Assembly: GCA_036346405.1 (NCBI GenBank)
Contig: CM070550.1
Span: 13,178,115-13,242,114, forward strand
DNA from: Phyllostachys edulis
Lineage: Eukaryota; Streptophyta; Magnoliopsida; Poales; Poaceae
Direction of reading: 5' to 3'
DNA: 64,000 nt
Below, one piece after another: positions 24,871 through 35,126 of the stretch. Within the stretch, counting starts at the first letter, position 1, and every line of letters starts with the position of its first letter. Made by a program: the position numbers and the translations under genes. The notes below the pieces were generated by a model that was given only the letters and a program-made list of their open reading frames with translations, made no database searches and had not been told where the DNA came from.

Positions 24871-25530
24871 ATTGAAAACCACGAAAATAAATAAAAGGGT
24901 GATGACTTTCAAAGCGTATTTTCCGAGGCTTAATTACGATTTTTTTCATTTTTACATTTTTTCGATTTTATTAACTTACATGTGGGCCCTACTTGTCGCT
25001 GACTCATTTTTTATTTCATGATTTTATTTATAAAATCTATGGCGATCCCACATGTCATAGACTCGTTAGTTTATTAACTAAATGATTAAAAAAAGAGGAT
25101 TAATTTGAAGCTCAAATCGGGCTTAGGGGTGACATCGCATTGCTATATAGTCGTGGCTCTCGGCCCTAAGGTCTCGCTTTGAGGCGAACCGACGGTGATG
25201 TCCCATGGAGGCGCTGAAACTAGCGATTTCATGCGTGCGCTGAAACTACTCAAATTAAAGGATGCTTATGCTTGAAGATGTCACCTCGATCACGAGGAAG
25301 GTGTCAATGAAAGTCGGGAAGGTCCAAGGCGCGGCTGGTCGTCGACGGTGAATGAGGCGACGGCAAGCTCCTCGCCACAATATACAAATGAAATGGACCA
25401 GGCCGGCTCGGTGAGGTGAGGCGATGTACTCAAACCGCACGCACGGCGATGGACCTATCGTGGCGCCCGAGATATGGAGATCAAGAAGACTATATCTGTT
25501 TTGGCGGGGAGGCGGAGCTATATATATCGT
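24871..25530 (-). other. 5' leader region of the inner CACTA transposase gene
   Basis: AT-rich DNA is followed by a more GC-rich part (25130-25530) between the subterminal repeats and the transposase start. No other gene was recognised. Confidence 0.4.
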
Positions 25531-25539
25531 CGTGATGAG

Positions 25540-25860
25540 TTAATTATCACGGACGGTTTTAACAAAACCCGTATGTGATATTGGGCAATATCACGAGCGG
25601 TTCATGTTTGGAACCGCTGCGTGAAGTATCACGATGGTTCTACAACAAAACCGTCGTGATATTGGGTAATATCACGAGGCGGTTCATGTTTGGAACCGTC
25701 GTGAAGTATCACTGACGGTTCCAAACATGAACCGTCGTGATATGACATCTTCACGAGCGGTTTTTAGCGCGAGAATAACAGGATGGTGGGTAACAAAAAC
25801 CGCTCGAGATTGTGTTTATCTGAGCGGTTTCGATGAACCGTCTGTGATCAGGCGTCCAGT
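25540..25860. repeat. right subterminal repeats of the inner CACTA
   Basis: Inverted CACGGACGGTT and AACCGTCGTGATAT motifs alternate, several with GTTCATGTTTGGAACCG spacers. Confidence 0.8.
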
Positions 25861-25884
25861 ATTAGCATTTCTGTAGTAGTGGAG

Positions 25885-26454
25885 CATTTGCTAGGAGTAA
25901 ACGACTAGGTGGTGTGTTGTGCCCTTGTTGTCGTTGCTCAAACACGCGACCACAAATGAGAGCGACAATGATCACACACTTGTGCAAGTATAGATTTAGG
26001 CCACACTATACCGTGTGGATCTACCATGGCGAGTCACAAAGTAGTAGATCGGACGTGCAACACACAGAGGATGGCGGCCACAATGAGAGTAGGATAGAAG
26101 ACATGCTAGATGATGTGTGTGATGCATATGTGCCACCTGTAGAGGAAGAACCGGAGCCTGCAACAAGGGCTTTCTTTGATATGTTGTCCGCAGCGAGTCA
26201 AACACTTCATGGGCAAACACAGGTGATCGAAGAGGATGATTTTTCAAATAATAATTGGGGAAGAGGATGATCACATAGATGACATTCAAATCGATGCCAA
26301 GGAGGTTGTGAACGAAGAGGACTTGGAACTACTTAATCGCTTAGATATTGATGGCACCGAAGAGGACGAGGTCGAGTCAATACCTCATGATAGTGACGAT
26401 GACTTTTTCGAGGGCCCTTCTGCGAAGGATACCATTGTAGACGACTACTTCTAG
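25885..26454 (+). pseudogene. outer CACTA transposase gene, second part, catalytic core missing
   Basis: The frame continues exactly from 16911 across the inner insertion: FARSKRLGG, CPCCRCSNTR with the zinc-binding-like cysteines, ITHLCKYRF and VWIYHGE complete the Transpos_assoc domain. Then EEEPEPATRAFFDML and LHGQTQV match the segment that precedes the TNP2 core. After a frame slip near 26240 the text jumps to an acidic tail (EELLNRLDIDGTEEDE-like) of the kind found at the very C-terminus of these transposases, ending with a stop at 26454. The whole central transposase domain is absent. This looks like an internal deletion that fused the N- and C-terminal parts. The product, if made, could bind but not cut. 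Confidence 0.7.
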
Positions 26455-26580
26455 TTGGTGTTTCTTCTGGTTGGTTTGATATACAAAACCAGGTGATGGA
26501 ATTAAATTTTCTGTGGTTTCAACTTTCGACTTACATGAAGTTCTTTTTCTTTCTTTCTTTCTTTCATTTTGTTTGTTGCT

Positions 26581-27318
26581 AGGTAAAGAGGAAAAGCTTG
26601 CATGGCAGCAGATTGCCCAAAAGAGGTGGTGCAACGAACAATAGTTAGAGACCTCTCGTGCTACTAGGGAGTGGAGATTGTTGATGGGCGGGGCAGCACA
26701 TCGTCAAGGCAGCTCCTCCATGGCTCGTTACAAGAAGCACTTGGTAGGTCATTATGTTTATATTGATTGTACGTCGCAGATACATATTTATTTACTTTCG
26801 TGTTTTTTTTGGTGCAGGAAAAGAAGAAGCAGAGGCCTGTCTCTGATATAGAGGCATATGTAGACGCTAGGAGGGATGATCAGGAGGGCACCTTGTGCAT
26901 CCAGCACACAACAGACAACTTGGTACGATTTCTGCTGATTTTGCCCCTGATGATTTTCGCTCCCTGATGATTTTGTCCAACAGGCTGCATATACTGAGGC
27001 TGCTAAGGAGATTCATGGCGAGGACTTGACGTAATGAATTCACCACTAGGCGTGGCTCTTTGTGTACAAAATTTGGAAGGGAAGAAACATGGTCGTTACT
27101 TCATGGGTCTGCGCTACATTAGCACAATCGACAACCCTCTCGGAGGTCCGAACCACGAGCATCTTGCCTCAACGGATGAAGTACACCTTCAAAGACGACC
27201 ACGACCATCACATGGGATATTTTCTCGGGTTTACGAGCTTGAAGTAGGTCGCAAGAGGAAATCGAGGCTAGGCAGCGGTTGGAACAAATGTTCCTGCAAG
27301 TTAGTTGGAGCGTGGTAG
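26581..27318 (+). pseudogene. TnpA/Transposase_24-like gene of the outer CACTA
   Basis: Exon-like pieces are separated by candidate GT-AG introns. One ends ARYKKHL before GTAGGT (26745). One runs from 26819 (EKKKQRPVSDIEAYVDARR, then QHTTDNL) to a GTACGA donor near 26922. One starts at 26984 (AAYTEAAKEIHGEDLT). The motif order is that of the plant Transposase_24 (PF03004) family paired with CACTA transposases. A further frame at 27034 gives GKKHGRYFMGL, also typical. A stop after EDLT and a later frame slip break the gene. In En/Spm the partner protein binds the subterminal repeats. Confidence 0.65.
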
Positions 27319-27338
27319 TACAACAACAACGTAATATG

Positions 27339-27341
<3 letters not shown>

Positions 27342-27386
<45 letters not shown>
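27342..27386. repeat. (TA)n microsatellite
   Basis: About 22 uninterrupted TA units. Confidence 0.95.
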
Positions 27387-27387
<1 letters not shown>

Positions 27388-29340
27388 CTAATGTATGGCA
27401 ATGTGCAAACAAATATCACGAGCACTCGGGACCGGACTCGACTTGATGGCCCTACACCGGCAACCACACCTAACTTATCTACTCGGTTAATAGCGCATCT
27501 TGATTATTATATTGTTACTCTCTTATGAGTGCTTGAGTCAAGACATTGAAATGACATGCAATGTAATTATTGGTCGCTCTGCAAATTTCTTATAATGCGA
27601 TTTCTTATGAAAATGTAGGAGCAGCGGGATCAATGGTAGATCCACCGCTTCTAGTGCTAATGCTAGTGCTATCTGAAGATGGTGCACGTATTAATGTTGG
27701 TGCTAATCTTTGAAGATCTTTGGTGCTAATCTTTGAAGATCATGTGAATGTGTCCATCGCCGAGAGGCCACCACAGTGCTTGCTATTTTCATGATCTACT
27801 TGTGCAAACATGAACATACATCACTCCATTTTTGTGGTGATGTAGCATATATGCATCGTGTGTGCTAAAACATGCAAATGTACTGTCTTTTCTTGTGATG
27901 TTGAAAATTTTGGAGGTATTTGCATGTATGCTAAACATGACAAGATATACTATGTCAATTAATGATATCGTAATATAGTTGTATGCGTTGATCTTTGAAT
28001 TACTAGTTTTCTTCATTGAAAACTATTAGATCAACTTGTTGGTGTTGATGCTTATAAATTGAAGGGTGAGACTACTATTAGAAAGTATGTAATCACTTTG
28101 TTTTATTTTTTGAATGTTGTGTTTTGATCTTAATTGTACTATATAATATCACAATTGGATGACTATTGATCTTAATTGTGTTTTGATCTAAATTGAAGGT
28201 GTAATTTTTTATATATTCTTGAGTTAAAATTAGTTAGACCGATTCCTTGATTTGTGTCGGTTCGTGTTTTCTCTCCAAGATTTCCCTTGAGACGAGGAAG
28301 GCGATTTTTGTTTCATTGGTGTCTCGACTTCACCATCGAGTTGTATTTATGCTGCATGAATTTTACAATTTACTCAAATGCTTGTGAGCTCCTCTAATAG
28401 ATTATAGAAACCAACTTCTTTTTATTTTTGTATGGATTTTCATTGCACAACTATTGTGGACCTGATATAAAAATTCATTTTCATTAACTCTGGACTATTT
28501 AGGGCGGTTTAGTAACACTTGGGCCTATTTGGTAGCTATTGTGAGACTATTCATTTTTCATTGATCAATGATTGTTGTTATAATGTCTAGTTGTATCTTG
28601 ATGATTTAGAGTTCTGGGCTAGTTCATAAGGCAATCGATAGTTCACAATAAAATGGCATCGATGTATATCGGTCGCGTTCATTAGCATTCTGACTCCTAA
28701 TTGTAGTCCCACAGAGGTTGTCCATGAGCACAACAATGACAAATAACTATATATGACGACATCTGATGGCCTTAACAAAAAAAAACTTTCTTTTGCTAAT
28801 CTTTACATTAGCTATTTCATCTATAACAAGCCAAATTTGTATGTCGACATTACTACCACGAGATATGTCTTTGTCAATAGTTAGGTTAATTATCTTTTCA
28901 TGTAATATTCCTTGCTTTTGTTGTAAGATGGCACTAATATTAAGTTTTGTTGTATCTGCAGAACTCACAAAATGATCTTTGGAGTAAGTATGAAACCCGT
29001 GATCCCGTCGCATCCTCCATAATAACATAGCACGAGAAGATTGAAGCGAAATTACATGCAAATGGTACTGATGATATGTGCTTTTGTTTGATGTAACGGA
29101 TAAGACTACTGAAATTACTACTTGAAAGCTGTTATATGTATCATGCCTTATGCTTAGATTTTAATTTGAACTTGAATGTTGTGAGCTAAAGAACTTTTAT
29201 ATGTATCCCTTTGTTCGATCTATATATATATTGTGAATTGTGGTATTTTTCTTGTTGTGGAATGGATGGATGGATTATTTGATTCTTGAGTTTTACATTA
29301 ATGCGGTTCAAAATTAAATGCAAAATCGAATGTACAAAAT
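27387..29340. other. non-coding right arm of the outer CACTA
   Basis: AT-rich DNA with no recognised coding region. It contains a short duplication around 27695-27740 (TGGTGCTAATCTTTGAAGATC twice). Confidence 0.5.
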
Positions 29341-29369
29341 TAGTGAAAAATGGGTTGGTGCTGTTCGGC

Positions 29370-29987
29370 AAATTCCTGAGTGTCGACACTCGGGAAATCG
29401 ACCAAAACTTTCCCGAGTGTCGACCCTCGGGAAATATGCCAAAACGTTCCCGAGTGTTGACACTCGGGAAACATTGCCCGTCGACACTCGGGGAACGTTG
29501 CCGTGGCAATTTTCCCTGCTTTCGTCGGGAACTTTCCCGAGTGTCATTTTTCCATACACTCGGGAAAGGTCTACCATATGTCAATTTTCCATGGCTTCAT
29601 TCGAAACTTTCCCGAGTGTCATTTGTGCCATACACTTGGGAAAGGTCAGCCACGTGTCAATTTTCCCTGGTTCGTCTGTCACCTTCGGAAACTGTCCCAA
29701 GTGTTTCCTTCAGTACATTCCCGAGTGTTCACACTCGGTAAAGTTTTCCGTTACGGTTGAACAAGCCGTTGAGGCGTGCTTTTTCCCAAGTGTTTATGTT
29801 TCCCGAGTGTATATATATACACTCAGGAAAGTACTATTTCCCGAGCTCGGGAACCTGTTTTTACCCCGACTATTCTACCCCGAGTGCCATTTCCCGAGTG
29901 TTGGCCTTCGGGAAATTATCTCCCGAGTGTTTTGCCTCATTTCCCGAGTGTTTTTGGCACTCGGGAAAAATCGGGTTTCTGGTAGTG
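29370..29987. repeat. right subterminal repeats of the outer CACTA
   Basis: More than fifteen CCCGAGTGT/ACACTCGGGAA motifs in both orientations run up to the TTCTGGTAGTG terminus. Long open frames here are produced by the repeats. Confidence 0.9.
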
Positions 29988-29990
29988 ACT

Positions 29991-30544
29991 AAACCAAAAT
30001 TTTACCTTCTGATAGCACAATTTACTTCACTGCATGTAAGGGGTAGGCATTGAAGTTCGATACAGGGTGGGCGGGGTGCTCGATGAGACGACGACGCCTC
30101 TTGCCAGCCGAGCAGCGTCCGGTTCCGTTTGTTTCCACCAGACAATCCTGCCGCACGAGAGCATTCGGATTGTAGCGCGATTGGAATTTGGGCCTGCAGT
30201 TCGGCAGGGCTGCACTATCTCGGACGGAAAACGAATTTTTTTTTTTTTACAGAATTGCTACTTAATTTCCGATAGTTTTTTATATCAAGACTGTTATTTT
30301 TTATTTACAACTTCATTATACATAAATTACAATAAATTATTTATGTAATTTTTGTTCGTGGTCACTGTAATAATTCTCGAAGGTCTTAATAACTGATATT
30401 TCCATCAAATGATTCAACGGACTACCTAATTTGTATTTTTTTTTTGTATTTGTAGGGTTCGCCTAGATTTACTTTTGTCTAGTTTAGAATTTTTTTTTGT
30501 ATTTGTGGGGTTTACCTACATTTACTTTTGTCTATTCTGTGTAG
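29991..30544. other. intergenic DNA without a gene
   Basis: A mixed-composition piece (30060-30230) is followed by T-rich DNA with several poly-T runs. No gene or element end was recognised. Confidence 0.4.
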
Positions 30545-31088
30545 ACATAAATTGGAGTTTTCTTTGTGTGAACATTGATCTAGTATGTTGCTTCTTTGAT
30601 TTAACGGTTCAAAATCTGACAGATTTATACAAAGAAAATTGTCACATTCTGTTTAGACAGATTAAAAAAATTATATTTCGCTGCAAAATTTTCGGCACTA
30701 ATAAAAATTCTCAAATCACTTCTACAAAATACTCGGTGTATGAGTAATTATACAAGACAATTCGCATAAGATCGCAAATTACTCGTTTAGTAAAACACCC
30801 ATCTCAAACAACTAATAATACCACAAGCTAGCGATGTAGCTAGATGTTCTTAATTATAATAACCTTTTATGTGTAATTTACAGATGACAACGTGAATATG
30901 CTCACAAGAAGCTTATTTAGTACAGCAAATGCTATCAACCATGCATGCGAACTCAGAGCTTCTGAAGAACGTCATACAAGGCTGCACGCGATTTGCACAT
31001 GGCCTCCAACAGAACAGCCTTTGGAATGGTAAGTCCGCCGCCTTCAGTGCATGTCGACTTCTACACCGTCTACTCTGTCCCAATCAAA
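30545..31088 (-). pseudogene. CYP81A-like P450 copy A: 3' end and 3' flank only
   Basis: 30545-31088 is a direct duplicate of 34678-35262. It covers the P450 3' flank (about 400 bp) and the last 40 or so codons on the minus strand. Conserved C-terminal text includes GGGLTIPKAVLLEAMCK and LYDVLQKL just before the stop at about 30960. Relative to the main gene one G is inserted near 31047, which breaks the frame. The similarity stops at 31088 within CCAATCAAA, where MuDR-like coding sequence begins. This is a remnant of a tandem copy. It lacks the haem-binding region and cannot be an enzyme. Confidence 0.8.
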
Positions 31089-31697
31089 TTCGTCAGACTC
31101 TACTTCATGGGTTGTTTCATCGCGAAACAACTCCTTCTCAAGCTTGTTGTTCATTACAGCGCTATTGAAATCAATCACAGGGTCAATAACACGTTGCAGG
31201 GAAGATATAGGCAGATCCACCAACAAGGGGACATCGTTAGTAAGAGTCACGCTAACGAACTCTTCGGAAGGTTGCTCTTCCATTGGGGGGCCTTGCGAAT
31301 GATGGGTAGCAGGGTCTAGTTTATCCGTGTTGCCATTCACCACATCCAAATTTTCTAGCAAATCCTCAACAACGATTGTCCTCTCCACCGCCACCTCCAA
31401 CAACCGGACCTGAGATGCGAGCACAATTTTCTTGTACATGTCCCAATCATCGACGGATAGGATTGGCACCAACAAGGCGTGCACCTTAGAACCCAGCCCT
31501 GCGTCATATCGTCCTTGCATTCCGACAATGACCCCGAGCTCATCCCATCCAAAGGTCGACTTAATCCTAGTCACAAGAGTTTTAAAGTCCAGTGATTCGT
31601 GAAACAAAAGGACGATCGCTTTCATGCCGCCGAAGTCGATAGAACTATCAGTTTGGCTAATCACCTCACCAGTAAATACACATACAACTTTGTCCAT
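31044..31697 (-). CDS. chimeric ORF: MuDR-like N-terminal domain fused to P450 C-terminal codons
   Basis: A 217-codon uninterrupted frame. Residues 1 to about 105 resemble the N-terminal PB1-like region of plant Mutator (MuDR) proteins: VVCVFTGEV, LVTRIKSTFGWDELG, MQGRYDAGLGSKVHALLVPI and DDWDMYKKIV. Residues 105-200 are acidic linker. The last residues, WDRVDGVEVDM, are the P450 sequence that follows the haem region, in the P450 reading frame. The frame ends at 31044 because of a one-base insertion. No MULE transposase domain follows. A candidate acceptor (GATGTAG) precedes the ATG, so an upstream exon may exist. A transcript is possible but unproven, and function is unknown. Confidence 0.55.
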   Translation of the reverse strand: MDKVVCVFTGEVISQTDSSIDFGGMKAIVLLFHESLDFKTLVTRIKSTFGWDELGVIVGMQGRYDAGLGSKVHALLVPILSVDDWDMYKKIVLASQVRLLEVAVERTIVVEDLLENLDVVNGNTDKLDPATHHSQGPPMEEQPSEEFVSVTLTNDVPLLVDLPISSLQRVIDPVIDFNSAVMNNKLEKELFRDETTHEVESDEFDWDRVDGVEVDMH

Positions 31698-33996
31698 CTA
31701 CATCCAACAAAATATTGCAAAATCAGTACTGCATGCCATATGAACGAAATACCGCAAGTATGAAATATCACAATCAACATTGGACATAACAAAAGCTCAG
31801 TTTCTTGATACATGCTAGCAGTTTGACGATACAAACGTATGGACAATTAAAGCTTGTTTCCTCCATGTTGTGTACTGTGATAGTACTTTCTTGTGAATTA
31901 CTGATAATGAGCATGATAGTTCTGATCATCATGGAACAATACCTCTTTTTAAATGAAGTTTACGGGTCGTTTCACAATGAATTGAGATGTGTTAAGCCAT
32001 ACAAAGTGGACGAATAACACCAATAAACAATGAGATGCAAAAAGATCCAAATCCTACACTATCTAAGTCTCTCGTGCTCAGTCACGCTTGAGATCCTATT
32101 CTCGAGACCACCCAAACCACGTATTTGGGACCGCTCAGAGCTTGCCTCTGAGTGCGACCTACACTATCCTGGATCCACGTGCCCAGGAACGCTTGAGATC
32201 TCGTTCTCGAGACCGCACAAACCATGTGTTTGGGACCACTCAGGGCTCATTCCTGAGTACGCCCAGGACTTAATTCGTTTCTGGGTACGCCAAAGCTACA
32301 CGTTCGGAGTGCCACGAACCACTCGTTCGGAAAATCTTATATGCAGAAAGGAGATAAGTCATATTTTTTGCCTTCAGCCTATATTTGATTACTTTAATTG
32401 GCTAAATTGTTTCTAACCAAAACATCATGTTTCAGGCTTCTAAAGATAATGTCAAAACTCACTATGAATTCTACATACGTGGTACGAGTCGGACGCCACA
32501 AATGTTCCATGCCACCCAATAACAAGGCCATAGGAAGAGAATAAGATATGTGCAGCCAAAACAAAGCTTCAAACATTGTTATTTTTATAAGAGCTGATGA
32601 CGACAAAGGAAACATAGTTGTCATTCTCTCTTCTTAGCTAAGCATATCGCTTTCACTTTTGTTTACTTACAGAAAAACATATAGTGGACCCACAAAATAG
32701 TACATTGTGACTCTAAGAAGCTTAAGGAAGTCCTAAAACAAATGTACATGTTGTTACTTGGTCCTAATTTTCTCATTACACCAGCGTTGCACACACGCTC
32801 TATGAGCATACTGTACATGAAAAGTAAAACTATCAATTATAGAGTACAACATAATTTGACAGACAAAATATGCAAACTCTTTTACACATGATATACACGG
32901 TAACCTCTATGTTATTACGTATAGAATATTTGCTTAATAAGTTTGAATTGAACAACCTTCATATCATGTGCAAGTGCAACAGGACAACATGATTACACAA
33001 TTAATGTACTAGGAGTTAGGTGACTACAGAGAAGCAGCATAAAAGATAACTGTGCAGGATCAACAGTTCCGATGTCAATCGTCATTACATCATATGTCTG
33101 CATATAGCAGATTACTGTCTGCATCACTAACAGACAAAAATCATCCAACAGTACCGCAAATCAGTAACACATCAGGAAAAAATGATCACGGCCCTCTAGG
33201 ATTAAGAAAATAACTTAGTGTTTCTCATCCACAAGCAAAAAAAAAAGGTCAACAAATTCATATTGCAGCCATTAGTAACAATTATCCATAATTTTAACAA
33301 TAACTTTGCACGCTTCACAGATAGTTTGGCGCACTAAACCTAGTCTACCTCCAAATGAGATGCCTATCGCAGCACACAAATAAGGACCAAGGTACGTACT
33401 CAGCTCTTCCAATAAATTAAAAGACTTGGAGAAAAATGAAAATGTTTCCTTGAATTGTATGATGCAAAAAGCTCTACTTATAGCAAGATACTATACTACC
33501 AATCAATTAATGCCATTAAACCACACAAGGATCTTTGGTCACCACAAGAAGCAATTGCCTTGACCACACATTAAATAACACAACTACCCTTCTTCTCCCC
33601 CATTTCCTATTCTTTTCTTCTTGTTGCCGTTCAACTCATGTGTTCTCGTCGTCATTTGTTAGTTGCCACATGAAGTGGCTATAAATACGTGTGCCCATGC
33701 CAGCCAACACACACAAGCCATTGCCATTGATATTCATTAGTTGCCAACATCCATTGCCGCCATTGCCACTGGTATTGCTCCATTGCCAACACCGTTACTA
33801 AATGTCTAAATTCCCAACCAAATATGTCGTGCCCACTATCCTAGAACATAAGAAACCAATCACCAAATTCAAATCACCAACAACACGACGCAAACAGACG
33901 AACCAAAAGAGGCCATACATTAATTGTTCGTCTGTCTGTGGATGCTAGGGTTTATCGATTGGGCCATCGAGCCCTCCGATTCTCACCAATCCCATC
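31698..33996. other. AT-rich DNA upstream of the chimeric ORF
   Basis: No gene was recognised. It could hold introns or 5' sequence of the MuDR-like gene. The 105-bp tandem duplication at 32084-32293 is the main structure. Confidence 0.35.
32084..32293. repeat. tandem duplication, two copies of about 105 bp
   Basis: ACGCTTGAGATC, TTCTCGAGACC and TTTGGGACC recur in the same order at 32084 and 32189. Confidence 0.8.
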
Positions 33997-34404
33997 TCAA
34001 AACCGGAGCATTAGACCTCCATCTCCACCAAGCACATATTCTACTATACATTCAAGCACACATTTTAGTATACATTCAATCACAAAACTATATTCAAGCA
34101 CACATGTATACCTCGATCTAGGAGAAGTCGGCGGGGGGAAGAATAGGCGGCGGGAGGAGGGAGGGCCATGGGATGGGGGGCAAGGGAGGAGAGTCATCGG
34201 GGAGACGCCACTGCTTGGGAGGACGGGCGGCGAGAGGAGGAGGCCTAGCAAAGGGAGGAGGCCCGGCAGAGGGAGCACTCACCAGCGGCGGGACGAACGG
34301 GACGAAGGAGGGCCAGCGGCGGGAGATGGGAGCTCAGAGGCCATGATGGGGTTGAGGGAGATGGGGAGAAATGAAGAGGTGCCTCGTCTGCCTGGCCTTA
34401 AGTC
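33997..34404. other. GC- and G-rich spacer without a supported gene
   Basis: 34110-34350 is GGGAGG-rich and produces open frames on both strands with no domain. It probably belongs to the same mobile element as the adjoining palindromes. Confidence 0.35.
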
Positions 34405-34595
34405 GCCACTATCACGCCACGCGCGTTGGCATGACAGGGGCCATTGTCACGCCACGAGCGTTGGCGTGACAATTGCCACGCAAGCCCTCCACGCTAGCAT
34501 GGCACGCGGCTGAGGGCTTGCGTGGCACCTTTGGCCACACCGCTATGGGTGGCGTGACAGTGTGGTTTTGTCACGCCACGGGAGGTGGCGTGACC
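34405..34595. repeat. cluster of short palindromes (TGTCACGCCAC / GTGGCGTGACA)
   Basis: Four near-perfect palindromes: about 34409-34435, 34446-34472, 34474-34529 (with arms TGCCACGCAAGCCCTC and GAGGGCTTGCGTGGCA) and 34563-34593. This resembles the terminal part of some grass DNA transposons, but no opposite end was found. Confidence 0.75.
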
Positions 34596-34677
34596 AAAGG
34601 GGTCAGAATTTGAAATAAAGTTCGCGAGGGGTTAACTTTAAAATAAAATTAAATAATAATAATAAAGGATTAAAACA

Positions 34678-35126
34678 TAAATTAGAGTTTTCTTTGTGTG
34701 AACATTAATCTGGTATGCTGCTTCTTTGATTTAACGGTTCAAAATCTGACAGTTTTATACAAAGAAAATTGTCACATTCTGCTTATAAAGACCCAAAAAT
34801 TTATATATCGTTGCAAAATTTTCGGCACTAATAAAAATTCTCAAATCACTTCTACAAAATATTCGGTGTATGAGTAATTATACAAGACAATTCGCATAAG
34901 ATCGCAAATTGCTCGTTTAGTAAAACACCCATCTCAAACAACTAATAATACCACAAGCTAGTGATGTAGCTAGATATTCTTAATTACAATAACCTTTTAT
35001 GTGTAATTTACAGATGACAGCATGAATATGCTCACAAGAAGCTTATTTAGTACAGCAAACGCTATCAACCATGCATACTGCTGATGACCCTTATCCCCCA
35101 GATAACTTAATGATGACAAAGCGAAC
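34678..35126 (-). repeat. 3' flank of the main P450 gene, direct duplicate of 30545-30959
   Basis: The two segments align almost base for base, for example GGAGTTTTCTTTGTGTGAAC against the same with one change, with scattered substitutions. The main copy has an extra piece around 35080-35120 absent from the left copy. Confidence 0.85.

Larger units (their letters stand above)
16912..25881 (-). mobile_element. inner CACTA (En/Spm-type) transposon, 9.0 kb, inside the outer element's gene
   Basis: The ends are CACTACTACAGAAA (from 16912) and the inverted TTTCTGTAGTAGTG (to 25881). The 3-bp target duplication GAG lies at 16909-16911 and 25882-25884. Subterminal GACGGTT/AACCG motifs fill 16930-17340 and 25540-25860. 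Genes lie on the minus strand: a TNP2-like transposase (about 24870-21750) and a TnpA-like gene (about 20683-18519), both broken by frameshifts. A third subterminal-type block sits in the middle (21125-21475). Confidence 0.93.
11822..29987 (+). mobile_element. outer CACTA (En/Spm-type) transposon, 18.2 kb
   Basis: The left end is CACTACCAGAA (11822). The right end is TTCTGGTAGTG (to 29987), its exact inverted copy. A 3-bp target duplication ACT lies at 11819-11821 and 29988-29990. Both arms carry dense ACACTCGGGAA-type subterminal motifs in both orientations. Remnants of the two usual CACTA genes run on the plus strand: a transposase-type gene (16815-26454, split) and a TnpA-like gene (26581-27318). 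About 9.0 kb is the inner CACTA, and roughly 3.4 kb of LTR-derived sequence sits in the left arm. The catalytic transposase core is absent, so it is non-autonomous. Confidence 0.93.

Noticed and set aside
29286..29992. Open frames of 150-225 codons at the right end of the outer CACTA
   Set aside because: They translate the ACACTCGGGAA subterminal repeats in several frames and have no domain.
29991..30544. Possible LTR or gene between the outer CACTA and P450 copy A
   Set aside because: No terminal motif, paired copy or domain could be found.
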